Positions 53,892 to 62,941 of a stretch of DNA of 64,000 nucleotides are shown one piece after another. A program made the translations under genes and the position numbers. The DNA is taken from NCBI RefSeq assembly GCF_000517405.1, contig NZ_CP006568.1:372001-436000 (forward strand), written 5' to 3'. The stretch is from Candidatus Sodalis pierantonius str. SOPE (GTDB lineage Bacteria > Pseudomonadota > Gammaproteobacteria > Enterobacterales > Enterobacteriaceae). Under the pieces are notes generated by a model that had not been told where the DNA came from, did not search any database, and saw only the letters and a list, made by a program, of their open reading frames with translations. Every line of letters begins with the position of its first letter. Within the stretch, counting starts at the first letter, position 1.

Positions 53892-55595
53892 TCAGCCACG
53901 ATTAACCGTGGCAGCCGGCTGCGCCGCCGACGGTTTCTGACACCAGTTATTTTCCGCTTTAATACCGCCATTAGGGGACTGGTACCCCAGGCATCCCAAC
54001 AGGCTATCAAACAATTCTTCATGACGATGCACCGAGCCGGCGCGCTGTTGCGCCTGCAGCCGTGCAAAGGCGTCATGATTCTCGGGACTGGCCAGGAAAG
54101 CGTCGGATGCCCAGACCATCATCGGTACGCGGAACTGCTCCGGTGGCGCCATGTCGCGCGGTGTACCGTGCAAGTGATAGTTTTCGTCAATGGACTCACC
54201 GTGATCGGCGGCATAGAACACTAGCGCTTTTTTATCGCGGACCTGATCGATGACCTTATCGATAAAACTATCGGTATACAGGACGCTGTTATCGAACGCG
54301 TTAATCAGCTGCGCCTTGCTGCAGGCCTGATCGACGCCGATACACTCCGGCTGATAGCGGGCAAAACTGCGCGGGTAACGCTGCGAATACAAATAGTGAG
54401 AGCCTTTGGTGTGCAAAATGACCAAATGCTTGCCTTGGGGAGGGCGGGCCAGCGATTCCTTCAGCTCGTCAACGAGCAGCATATCGTCCACGGATTTACC
54501 ATCATTGCGCTTCTCTGACGCGATCATTTCGCGAAAGGCATAATTGTTGGCGTCGGTGTTATTGTAGAACCACACTTCGCTTTGCATGGCAAACAGCTCG
54601 GAGGTGAAGCCCAGTTTACGCATCACGGTAAAGACATTCTGCTCTTTCAGCGTACGCTGCGGATTATCGAGGATTCCCCCCTCGCGCACGAACATACAGC
54701 GCAAAGAGAGTTTGGTGGAGGTATCGCAGGAATGCCCGCGAAACGCCACCAAATTCTTTTCGTGGGAGAGTGTTGGCGTCGTATCGCGTTCATAGCCCAG
54801 CAAACCCATATGATCCCAACGGGTCGTCTCGCCAATAATAAACACCACATAGGTATTATCGATGCCCGCCGGCGGCAGATAGGTAAACTGCTTGGCGGGA
54901 TCGAACAGGCTTTCGTTATCCTGGCTCTCATCGAGCCGCGTATAAGCGAACAGCCCGAGCGCCGCCAACCAGTTCGACGGCAGGTAGGAGTGCGCCACCA
55001 AACCGCCATAGCTGGGCATATCAATATTGGTGATACGTTCACGCAGATTCTACGCCTTATCCTGATAACGCACCGGCAGCCATACCAGCGCCAGCACCAC
55101 CAGCAGCCCCAGTAAAGATTTCACCCGTCTGCCCGGCGTTTTCATTTGCTGGAACAGGGTATCGGCGAGGGCATTTTGCCAAATCAGCAACAGCGGCAAG
55201 GCGCTTATCCCTACCATTCATACCAGGAATTTGATGCCCACGACTTCGCGCGACAGATCGATATCGGTCGTCATCACCGAGGCGATAATGCCGTAACCGA
55301 TAACGACGTTGAAATAGGTCATGTAGTAACTGGCGGCGACCGATATCAGCACCAGTAGCGACGCCGCGATGCGATAGAACAGGCGACCGCCGAACGACAA
55401 TATCCGCATCAAAAAGAAGGTGGATAAAATGGCGGCGGTGATTTCGGTTAACGCGATGACCATATGCCCGACGGTGGAGGACAGATGCAGCATATCGAAT
55501 CGTCGGATGAAGACCGAGAGATTGAGGAACAGGCCGATATAGATGGCAAGCAACAGGGAAAGCGTCTGATATGACAGTGTTTTTACAATTTTCAT
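53892..55595 (-). pseudogene. eptB: Kdo2-lipid A phosphoethanolamine transferase EptB, two nonsense codons
   Basis: Inner-membrane enzyme adding phosphoethanolamine to the outer Kdo of LPS. One reading frame of 568 codons (E. coli 563 residues) spans the gene with no indel but two stops. A TGA at 55218-55220 follows GIKFLV, where the family has Trp. A TAG at 55050-55052 follows YQDKA. The N-terminal helices (TLSLLLAIYIGLFLN, ASYYMTYFNVVIGYGIIASVMTTDIDL) lie before them. The sulfatase-like catalytic domain lies after: FIIGETTRWDHMGLLGYERDTTPTL with the nucleophile Thr region, and FYAADHGESIDENYHLHGTPR. Non-functional unless both stops are suppressed. Confidence 0.95.
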
Positions 55596-55727
55596 TTAAG
55601 GCAAAAGCCCAGCAAGGATGAGGTCGTGACGGCCACGGGGCTTAGCTGCTGGCGCAGCAACGGGCTAAATCCGACGATAATTGAGCAGCGCAATAGTGAC
55701 CGATTGAAATTTTTTGACAAGGAAAAT

Positions 55728-56782
55728 GGCTTTGTTGAATAAATCGAACTTTTAGGTGACTGGCGGCTCTGATCACTACATTCGTTTCAACATCAGGTCC
55801 CCATGGCAAAGCAAAAGTTTAAAATCACCAACTGGCCCGCATACAACAATGTGCTCAGGCAGCGGGGGGACCTGACAGTATGGCTTGATGAGTCAGCCAT
55901 TGCTGCATGGACTGAGAGTACACCACTTGAACATCGTGGCCGGCCGCTTCACTACACCGATATGGCCATTACCACGGTTCTGATGATAAAGCGAGTGTTT
56001 AACCTTTCGCTCCGGGCGTTACAGGGTTTCGTTGACGCGATTTTTAAACTGATGGGGCTGTCGCTGCGCTGCCCAGATTACTCTCTGGTCAACCGGCGAG
56101 CAAAAACCGTCGACATCAGCATAAAAACGCCAACTCGCGGCGAAATCTCACACCTGGTCATCGATGGCACCGGCCTGAAAATCTTCGGCGAAGGCGAATG
56201 GAAAGTCAGGCAGCATGGGGCTGAGAGGCGCAGAGTATGGAGCAAGCTTCATCTGGCAGTAGATAACGCGACACATGAAATTATCTGTGCCGATTTATCG
56301 CTAAGCGGTACGACAGATGCGCAGGCGCTGCCCGGGCTGATTAACCAAACCCACCGGAAAATCAGGGAAGCGTCGGCTGGCAGTGCTTACGATACGCGTT
56401 ACTGTCATGATACTCTGCTGAGGAAAAAAATAAAGCCGCTTATCCCACCGCGAAGTGGTGCGCAATATTGGCCAGCTCGATACCATGAGCGTAACCATGC
56501 GGTGGCAAATCAGCATCTGAGCGGCAATAATGATACCTGGAAAAAGAAAGTAGGTTATCACCGGCGTTCACTGGCTGAAACGGCCATGTTCCGGTTTAAA
56601 ACACTTCTGGGTGGTCATCTGAGTCTGCATGACTATGACGCGCAGGTAGGTGAGGCTATGGCAATGGTCAAAGCGCTTAACCGGATCACGCTGTTAGGAA
56701 TGCCAAACAGCGTCCGCATCATGTAACAATCGCCCTGATAGGGAGGAAGTCGTCACAAATTTCGGATTTATTCAACAAAGCG
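55728..56782 (+). mobile_element. IS5-9, IS5/IS903 group, no target duplication
   Basis: A 1,055-bp plus-orientation copy. Left flank AAGGAAAAT lies upstream of eptB; right flank CCAAAAATA is the middle of a flagellin gene. The unmatched flanks join two regions normally far apart, so this copy marks a rearrangement point. It is the most diverged full-length copy. Confidence 0.93.
55803..56726 (+). CDS. IS5-family transposase (IS5-9), full length but catalytic Asp lost
   Basis: 307 residues with at least eight substitutions against the other copies: YNNVLRQ, STPLEHRG, SLVNRRAK, RVWSKLH, VDNATHE and HDTLLRK, among others. EASAGSAYDTR has Gly where all others have EASADSAYDTR. That Asp is the likely second DDE residue, so this copy is probably inactive in spite of its open frame. 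Confidence 0.9.
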   Translation: MAKQKFKITNWPAYNNVLRQRGDLTVWLDESAIAAWTESTPLEHRGRPLHYTDMAITTVLMIKRVFNLSLRALQGFVDAIFKLMGLSLRCPDYSLVNRRAKTVDISIKTPTRGEISHLVIDGTGLKIFGEGEWKVRQHGAERRRVWSKLHLAVDNATHEIICADLSLSGTTDAQALPGLINQTHRKIREASAGSAYDTRYCHDTLLRKKIKPLIPPRSGAQYWPARYHERNHAVANQHLSGNNDTWKKKVGYHRRSLAETAMFRFKTLLGGHLSLHDYDAQVGEAMAMVKALNRITLLGMPNSVRIM

Positions 56783-57096
56783 CCAAAAATACCGAAATTC
56801 CCTCTGAGGGCGAACCTGCCACGGCCGATCCGTTGAAAACCATCGACCAAGCCATTGCTATCGTCGATGAAGCCCGTGGCGCCCTGGGCGCGACCCAGAA
56901 CCGTCTGGGTTCGGTTATCAACAGCCTGAGCACCACCGTGGCCAACCTGAGCCAGTCGCGTTCTAATATCGAGGATGCGGACTTCGCCACCGAAGTCTCC
57001 AACATGAACCGCGCCAATATCCTGCAGCAGGCGGGCACCGCGGTATTGGCGCAGGCCAATGCGGTACCTCAGGGTATTCTGTCGCTGTTGCGTTAA
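56783..57096 (+). pseudogene. fliC: Flagellin 3' end fragment (conserved D1/D0 C-terminus)
   Basis: About 103 codons open from the IS edge: EGEPATADPLKTIDQAIAIVDEARGALGATQNRLGSVIN, then the D0 helix ending NAVPQGILSLLR, with a normal stop. The 5' part is missing. It could be the lost 3' half of flagellin copy 1 (11518-14238), which is also plus strand and ends at a plus-orientation IS5. It is followed by its own terminator and fliA, the normal enterobacterial fliC-fliA neighbourhood. Confidence 0.92.
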
Positions 57097-57120
57097 TCGT
57101 TGCTCCCTCTGTTTGTGCCA

Positions 57121-57143
57121 ACCCCGGCTTGCCGGGGTTTTTT
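57121..57143 (+). terminator. Flagellin terminator
   Basis: CCCCGGC TT GCCGGGG (57122-57137) followed by six T; 25 bases past the flagellin stop. Confidence 0.93.
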
Positions 57144-57250
57144 GCGTTAATTCACGCCAAATAACCGCATATTCGCCGTATTTTGCCGCCTTTAACCGCC
57201 GGCGCGCGGCTGATAATGACGTTTCACCGAACGGCCCGCGCGAGGTAAAT

Positions 57251-57976
57251 GTGGAAGTCATATACAATCATCAGGGAAGACTGGCCGACGATCGCGGCAT
57301 GTGGCAGCAGTATGCGCCCATCATCCGTCATGAGGCGCTGCGATTACAGGTTCGTCTGCCGGCAAGCGTAGAACTTGAGGATCTTATCCAGGCGGGGATG
57401 ATCGGTTTATTGGCGGCTATCGACAGCTTCGATGCCACGCAGGGCGCCAGCTTCACCACCTACGCCCGATCGCGTATCCGCTGGGGCATGCTGGACGAAC
57501 TGCGGGAGCGGGATTGGGTGCCGCGCAGCGTGCGGCGCAATGCGCGCGAGATCGCGGCGGCCATCCAGCGGCTGGAGCAGCGGCTGGGCGCCAGCGCCAG
57601 CGAACAGCAAATCGCCGACGAACTTGGCGTGCCGCTGTCGGCCTACCAGACCATGCTGCATGAAACCAACTGTAGCCAGCTGTTCTCGCTGGATGAGTTA
57701 ATGGCGCAGGAAGCGCAGGGCACCGGTCCGGCGCTTCCCGCCGGCGCGGAACAAGATCCTTTCCAGCGGCTACTGGCCGGCGGGCTGCGCAAGCGGGTGA
57801 AGGATGAAATAAGCCGGCTGCCTGAACGTGAACAGCTGTTGCTTAACCTTTATTACCAGCAAGAGCTGAATCTTAAGGAAATCGGCGAGGTCCTTGGGGT
57901 TGGCGAATCAAGAGTGAGCCAGTTGCATAGTCTGGCGATAAAACGGCTGCGCGCGCGGTTACAGGAAAGCGTCTGA
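57251..57976 (+). CDS. fliA: Flagellar sigma factor sigma-28 FliA
   Basis: Directs class-3 flagellar transcription. From the GTG at 57251 (VEVIYNHQGRLADDRGMWQQY) it is 241 residues (E. coli 239); the open frame reaching further upstream overlaps the flagellin end and terminator. Region 2 (LRLQVRLPASVELEDLIQAGMIGLLAAIDSFD, FTTYARSRIRWGMLDELRERDWVPRSVRR) and region 4 (LPEREQLLLNLYYQQELNLKEIGEVLGVGESRVSQLHSLAIKRL) are complete. No fliZ follows. Its target promoters at 17252, 17553, 34583 and 42943 are still recognisable. Confidence 0.95.
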   Translation: MEVIYNHQGRLADDRGMWQQYAPIIRHEALRLQVRLPASVELEDLIQAGMIGLLAAIDSFDATQGASFTTYARSRIRWGMLDELRERDWVPRSVRRNAREIAAAIQRLEQRLGASASEQQIADELGVPLSAYQTMLHETNCSQLFSLDELMAQEAQGTGPALPAGAEQDPFQRLLAGGLRKRVKDEISRLPEREQLLLNLYYQQELNLKEIGEVLGVGESRVSQLHSLAIKRLRARLQESV

Positions 57977-58561
57977 CTAGGGTTAATCTGATAAAGGACC
58001 GCGGCGGGGCGCATCGCTATTTTTTACCGGACATATAGCGTAAGGTAAAAGCGCTAAACGGCCGTTTAAACGGTTATCCGCCCCGAGGTCTGGCAGCATT
58101 TTACCCTGCACTATGGGCGAGATCGCCACATTACCGTTCATATATTCGCCATTCGGAAAGAAAATTTTTTAGCAGTATAACCGACCATTAAAATCTTGTT
58201 ACATAGTGTAAATATGCACTATAGTCCCTTATTGCCTGCCGATCATGCTTAATTTTCGCCTCGGCACCTCACTTTTATGTTCGTTTGCCGGCCCACAAAA
58301 AACATGTAAATCCCCACGGGTTATATTGACGTCTTGGCAAACTGTTACCAAATTGGGAGCCTCGGAAATCAGGGAGGCAAAGGATTGTTTGAATGTTTTT
58401 ACGCATTCAACCCGCCGGTCAATGCTTTTCCAACGGCAGTCCGTTTTGTCTCCTCCCATTTCCTACTGATGCCGCAGGGCATACTGCACAGACCGCAGTC
58501 CCAAAAAAACAGCGTCTGGCCGTGCAACACACAACATCACATCACATATTGGAGCAGAATA
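57977..58561 (+). promoter_or_regulatory. Upstream region of dppA
   Basis: 585 bases between fliA and dppA without a convincing gene. An inverted repeat ATAGTG-N8-CACTAT at 58203-58222 could be an operator. A TTGACG box at 58326-58331 is a possible -35. In E. coli dppA has a long leader targeted by the GcvB small RNA; no GcvB site is claimed here. The dppA ATG is preceded by GGAG at about 58552. Confidence 0.45.
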
Positions 58562-60168
58562 ATGACAATTTCCTTGACGAAATCAGGGATTCTGAAGGTC
58601 GGTATCAGCCTGGCGGCATTAGCCGTGGCGGCCAGTGTGCAAGCGAAAACGTTGGTGTACTGTTCCGAGGGGTCGCCGGAAGGGTTTAACCCGCAGCTGT
58701 TCACCTCCGGCACGACCTTTGACGCCAGCTCGGTGCCCATTTATAACCGTCTGGTGGAATTCAAGCTGGGTACAACGGAAATCACGCCCAGCCTGGCGGA
58801 AAAATGGGACGTGAGCGACGGCGGTAAGGTGTATACTTTCCATTTGCGCCACGGAGTGAAATGGCAGGACAGCAAAGATTTCAAATCGAGCCGTGATTTT
58901 AACGCCGACGATGTCATCTTCTCCTTCACGCGCCAAAAAGACGCCAATGCGCCTTATCATAAAATCTCCGGCGGCAGCTACGAGTATTTTGACGGCATGG
59001 GCATGGGTGATTTGATCGCCAACATCGAGAAAGTCGACGACTACACCGTCCGCTTTACCCTGACCCGCGAAGAAGCGCCGTTTGTCGCTGATTTGGCCAT
59101 GGACTTCGCCTCATCCTGTCGGCGGAATATGCCGATAAAATGATGAAAGCCGGCACGCCGGAGAAGCTGGACCTGAATCCCATCGGCACCGGCCCGTTCC
59201 AGCTTTTGCAGTATCAGAAAGATTCCCGCATCCTGTATAAAGCCTTCCCGGGCTACTGGGGCACCAAGCCGAAAATCGATCGTTTGGTGTTCTCCATTAC
59301 CCCCGACGCATCCGTGCGCTATGCCAAAATGCAGAAAAACGAATGCCAGGTCATGCCTTATCCCAACCCGGCCGACATCGCGCGCATGAAGCAGGACAGC
59401 ACCATCAATCTGCTGGAGCAGCCGGGGCTGAACGTCGGCTATCTGGCCTATAACGTTGAGAAGAAGCCGCTGGATAACTTTAAAGTCCGTCAAGCGTTGA
59501 CCCTGGCGGTGAATAAAAAAGCCATTATCGACGCCGTTTACCAGGGCGCCGGTCAGGCGGCCAAAAACCTGATCCCGCCGACAATGTGGAGCTACAACGA
59601 CGCGGTACAGGATTACCCTTACGACCCCGCCAAGGCAAAAGAGTTGCTGAAAGAAGCTGGCTTGCCTGACGGCTTCACCATCGACTTGTGGGCAATGCCG
59701 GTGCAGCGTCCTTACAACCCTAACGCGCGCCGCATGGCCGAGCTGATTCAAGCTGACTGGGCGAAAATCGGCGTGAAAGCCAATATCGTGACCTACGAAT
59801 GGGGCGAATACCTCAAGCGCGCCAAGGCCGGCGAACATCAGACCGTGATGATGGGCTGGACCGGCGACAATGGGGATCCGGACAACTTCTTCGCGACCCT
59901 GTTCAGCTGCGGCGCGGCTAAAGACGGTTCCAACTACTCTAAATGGTGCTCCAAGCCGTTCGAGGATCTGATCCAGCCGGCGCGTAGCGAGTCCGACCAC
60001 GCCAAACGTATCGACCTGTACAAACAGGCCCAGGTGGTGATGCACGACGAAGCGCCGGCGCTGATTATCGCCCACTCGACAGTGTATGAGCCGGTGCGTA
60101 AAGAGGTGAAGGGCTACGTGGTTGACCCGCTCGGCAAACACTATTTCGATAACGTTTCTTTAGACTGA
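58562..60168 (+). pseudogene. dppA: Periplasmic dipeptide-binding protein DppA, -1 frameshift
   Basis: Solute-binding protein of the dipeptide/heme ABC importer (E. coli 535 residues). Signal peptide MTISLTKSGILKVGISLAALAVAASVQA, then KTLVYCSEGSPEGFNPQLFTSGTTFDASSV. The frame is good to LAMDFAS; one base is missing near 59112 (TCATCCTG for expected TCGATCCTG), so translation ends as SCRRNMPIK. The remainder, ILSAEYADKMMKAGTPEKLDLNPIG to GKHYFDNVSLD, is open in another frame. Only this lesion is seen, so it appears recent. Confidence 0.95.
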
Positions 60169-60201
60169 TGATCTACTAACCCCCCTTTATCCCTGCAGGG
60201 A

Positions 60202-60254
60202 GCTTCCGCCAGCCCGGCGGAAGCGGGAGTATTCCCCGGTGTCGCACCGGGGAA
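60202..60254. repeat. Two adjacent perfect hairpins between dppA and dppB
   Basis: GCTTCCGCC/GGCGGAAGC (60202-60210 with 60216-60224) and TTCCCCGGTG/CACCGGGGAA (60232-60241 with 60245-60254, 3-base loop). Position and shape fit the mRNA-stabilising hairpins that lie after dppA in E. coli. There is no T run, so simple termination is unlikely. Confidence 0.8.
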
Positions 60255-60368
60255 CGGCCGCGCGCCAGCGGGGCCACGGGGGGAAATCCTGAAGACATGA
60301 GCGTTAATCACCCGGACGATATCCACTGCGTCCGGGTCAATTTTTTACAGAAACAGAGATTACGGAAT

Positions 60369-61259
60369 ATGTTGCAGTTCATACTCCGACGTTTGGGTCT
60401 GGTGATCCCGACGTTTATTGGTATTACCTTGCTGACCTTCGCCTTCGTGCATCTGATCCTAGGGGATCCGGTGTTGATCATGGCCGGGGAGCGCGGTATT
60501 TTCCCCGAGCGCCATGCGGAATTGATGGCCCAGATGGGGCTGGATAAGCCGCTATTTCAGCAATACTTTCACTATATCGCCGGGGTGCTACAGGGGGATC
60601 TGGGCACCTCGCTTAAAAGCCGGCTGCCGGTATGGCAGGAATTTGTCCCGCGTTTCCAGGCGACCTTGGAGCTGGGGATTTGCGCCATGATTTTCGCCGT
60701 ACTGGTAGGCATTCCCGTGGGGGCGCTGGCGGCGGTGAAGCGCGGTTCGATTTTCGATCATACCGCGGTGGGTATCTCGTTGACCGGCTATTCGATGCCC
60801 ATTTTTTGGTGGGGCATGATGTTGATTATGCTGGTGTCGGTGCATTTGAACCTTACGCCGGTGTCCGGCCGGGTGGGGGATACGGTGTTTCTCGACGACA
60901 GCCAGCCCCTGACCGGTTTCATGCTGATTGATACGCTGATTTGGGGCGAGCCGGGGGATTTTAAAGACGCCGTCATGCATATCATCCTGCCGGCCATCGT
61001 ACTGGGTACCATTCCGCTGGCGGTCATCGTGCGTATGACCCGTTCGGCGATGCTGGAGGTGCTGAGCGAGGATTATATCCGCACCGCGCGTGCCAAAGGG
61101 CTGAGCCGCCTGCGGGTGATCATCGTCCATGCGCTGCGTAACGCGCTGCTGTCGGTCGTAACGGTTATCGGCCTGCAGGTGGGGACGCAGCTGGCGGGCG
61201 CTATCCTGACCGAAACCATCTTTTTCTGGCCGGGCATCGGCCGCTGGCTGATTGAGGCG
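60369..61259 (+). pseudogene. dppB: Dipeptide permease DppB, C-terminus deleted, fused in frame to dppC
   Basis: Inner-membrane permease (E. coli 339 residues). The ATG at 60369 (MLQFILRRLGLVIPTFIGIT) starts ~297 residues of normal sequence through TETIFFWPGIGRWLIEAL. The next residues, LRPPVWMEGGSWQFLLGTDDVGRD, are DppC. The last ~50 residues of DppB, including its final membrane helix, and the first ~65 of DppC are gone, and the frame runs on to 61535. The EAA-type loop (EDYIRTARAKGLSRLRVIIVHALRNAL) remains. Confidence 0.94.
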
Positions 61260-61950
61260 CTGCTGCGGCCCCCGGTCTGGATGGAAGGCGGCAGCTGGCA
61301 GTTTCTGCTCGGCACCGACGATGTGGGCCGCGATATTCTTAGCTGCCTGATGTACGGCGCCCGCCTGTCGCTGCTGGTGGGATGCCTGGTGGTCGCGCTG
61401 TCGCTGCTGCTGGGGGGTGATCTTCGGCCTGCTGGCCGGCTATCTCGACGGTATGGTGGATACTATCATCATGCGCGTGGTCGATATCATGCTGGCCCTG
61501 GTGCTGGTGGCGATCTTCGGCCCGTCCATCGTTAACGCCTCGCTGGCGCTTACCTTTGTCGCCCTGCCGCACTATGTGCGTTTGACGCGCGCATCGGTGC
61601 TGGGGGAAGTCAACCGCGATTACGTGACCGCTTCGCGGGTGGCCGGCGCCGGTACGCTGCGGCAGATGTTCGTCAATATTTTGCCCAACTGTCTGGCGCC
61701 GCTTATCGTTCAGGCCTCGCTGGGGTTCTCCAATGCCATTCTGGATATGGCGGCGCTCGGCTTCCTGGGTATGGGGGCGCAGCCGCCTACGCCTGAGTGG
61801 GGCACAATGCTGGCGGACGTATTGCAGTTCGCCCAGAGTGCCTGGTGGGTGGTGGCGTTCCCTGGATTCGTCATTCTACTCACCGTGTTGGCGTTCAATT
61901 TAATGGGGGACGGCCTGCGTGACGCCCTCGACCCCAAACTCAAGCAGTAA
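61260..61950 (+). pseudogene. dppC: Dipeptide permease DppC, N-terminus deleted, frameshift and 21-bp deletion
   Basis: Second permease (E. coli 300 residues). It begins inside the dppB fusion (PPVWMEGGSWQFLLGTDDVGRDILS). A run of six G at 61412-61417 (five expected) shifts the frame after LSLLLG. The remainder, VIFGLLAGYLDGMVDTIIMRVVDIML to GLRDALDPKLKQ, is in the next frame. In addition LALPSLLLALVLV of E. coli is shortened to LALVLV, seven codons lost between the two LAL repeats. Three lesions; non-functional. Confidence 0.94.
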
Positions 61951-61960
61951 CGAGGATGCA

Positions 61961-62941
61961 ATGGCGTTATTATCCATAGACAAACTGTCGGTCCATTTCG
62001 GCGATGAGGGTACCCCGTTCCGCGCCGTTGACCGAATCAGCTACCAGGTGGAACAGGGCCAGGTGCTGGGCATCGTCGGCGAATCCGGCTCGGGTAAATC
62101 GGTCAGCTCGCTGGCCGTGATGGGATTGATTGATTATCCCGGCAAAGTTATGGCCGACAATCTGGTATTCAACGGCCGCGATCTGCAGAAAATTTCCGAC
62201 AACGAGCGCCGCCAACTGATCGGCGCCGATATGGCCATGATTTTCCAGGATCCGATGACCAGCTTGAACTCCTGTTACACGGTGGGCTTCCAGATCATAG
62301 AAGCCATCAAAGTCCACCAGGGCGGCAACCGCCGGACCCGCCGCCAGCGCGCCATCGATCTGCTGACGCTGGTGGGCATTCCCGATCCGGCCTCCCGGCT
62401 GGACGTGTATCCGCATCAGCTATCCGGCGGTATGAGCCAGCGCGTGATGATAGCCATGGCCATCGCTTGTCGGCCCAAGCTGCTGATTGCCGATGAACCG
62501 ACTACCGCGCTGGATGTCACCATCCAGGCGCAGATTATCGAGCTGTTGCTTGATCTGCAACAGCGCGAGAACATGGCGTTGGTACTGATTACCCACGATT
62601 TGGCGCTGGTGGCGGAAGCGGCGCACCATATTATCGTGATGTACGCCGGGCAGGTGGTGGAAACCGGCAAGGAGACGGAAATTTTCCGCGCGCAGCGTCA
62701 TCCCTACACCCAGGCGCTGCTGCGCGCCCCGCCGGAGTTTGCCGCCGATAAGGCGCGTCTGACGTCGCTGCCGGGCACCGTACCGGGCAAATATGACCGT
62801 CCGTCGGGCTGTCTGCTTAACCCGCGCTGCCCCTATGCCACCGACCATTGTCGCCAGTCGGAGCCGGCGCTGCGCACCTTGCCGGACCGTCAGTCCAAAT
62901 GTCACTATCCGCTGGATGATGCCGGGAGGCCCACCCGATGA
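61961..62941 (+). CDS. dppD: Dipeptide ABC transporter ATP-binding protein DppD
   Basis: ATPase subunit of the importer. The ATG at 61961 (MALLSIDKLSVHFGDEG), behind AGGA, gives 326 residues (E. coli 327). Walker A GESGSGKS (about 37-44), Q-loop FQDPMTSLN, signature LSGGMSQRV, Walker B LLIADEPTTALD and the switch His in LITHDL are all present. The oligopeptide-type C-terminal domain with CLLNPRCPYATDHC is also there. Apparently the only intact gene of the operon. Confidence 0.95.
   Translation: MALLSIDKLSVHFGDEGTPFRAVDRISYQVEQGQVLGIVGESGSGKSVSSLAVMGLIDYPGKVMADNLVFNGRDLQKISDNERRQLIGADMAMIFQDPMTSLNSCYTVGFQIIEAIKVHQGGNRRTRRQRAIDLLTLVGIPDPASRLDVYPHQLSGGMSQRVMIAMAIACRPKLLIADEPTTALDVTIQAQIIELLLDLQQRENMALVLITHDLALVAEAAHHIIVMYAGQVVETGKETEIFRAQRHPYTQALLRAPPEFAADKARLTSLPGTVPGKYDRPSGCLLNPRCPYATDHCRQSEPALRTLPDRQSKCHYPLDDAGRPTR

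Noticed and set aside
53740..53940. Small plus-strand ORF starting MREDSNLRPIRPERIALPG
   Set aside because: This is the well-known spurious translation of a tRNA gene complement; tRNA-Pro occupies the site.
53892..55019. Annotation of the sulfatase-like frame as yejM (pbgA)
   Set aside because: The sequence follows EptB throughout (GETTRWDHMG, ADHGESIDENYHLHGTPR), and proK is eptB's neighbour in E. coli.
59041..60141. 366-codon minus-strand open frame opposite dppA
   Set aside because: Shadow frame of the conserved dppA sequence; His/Val/Arg-rich composition with no recognisable domain.
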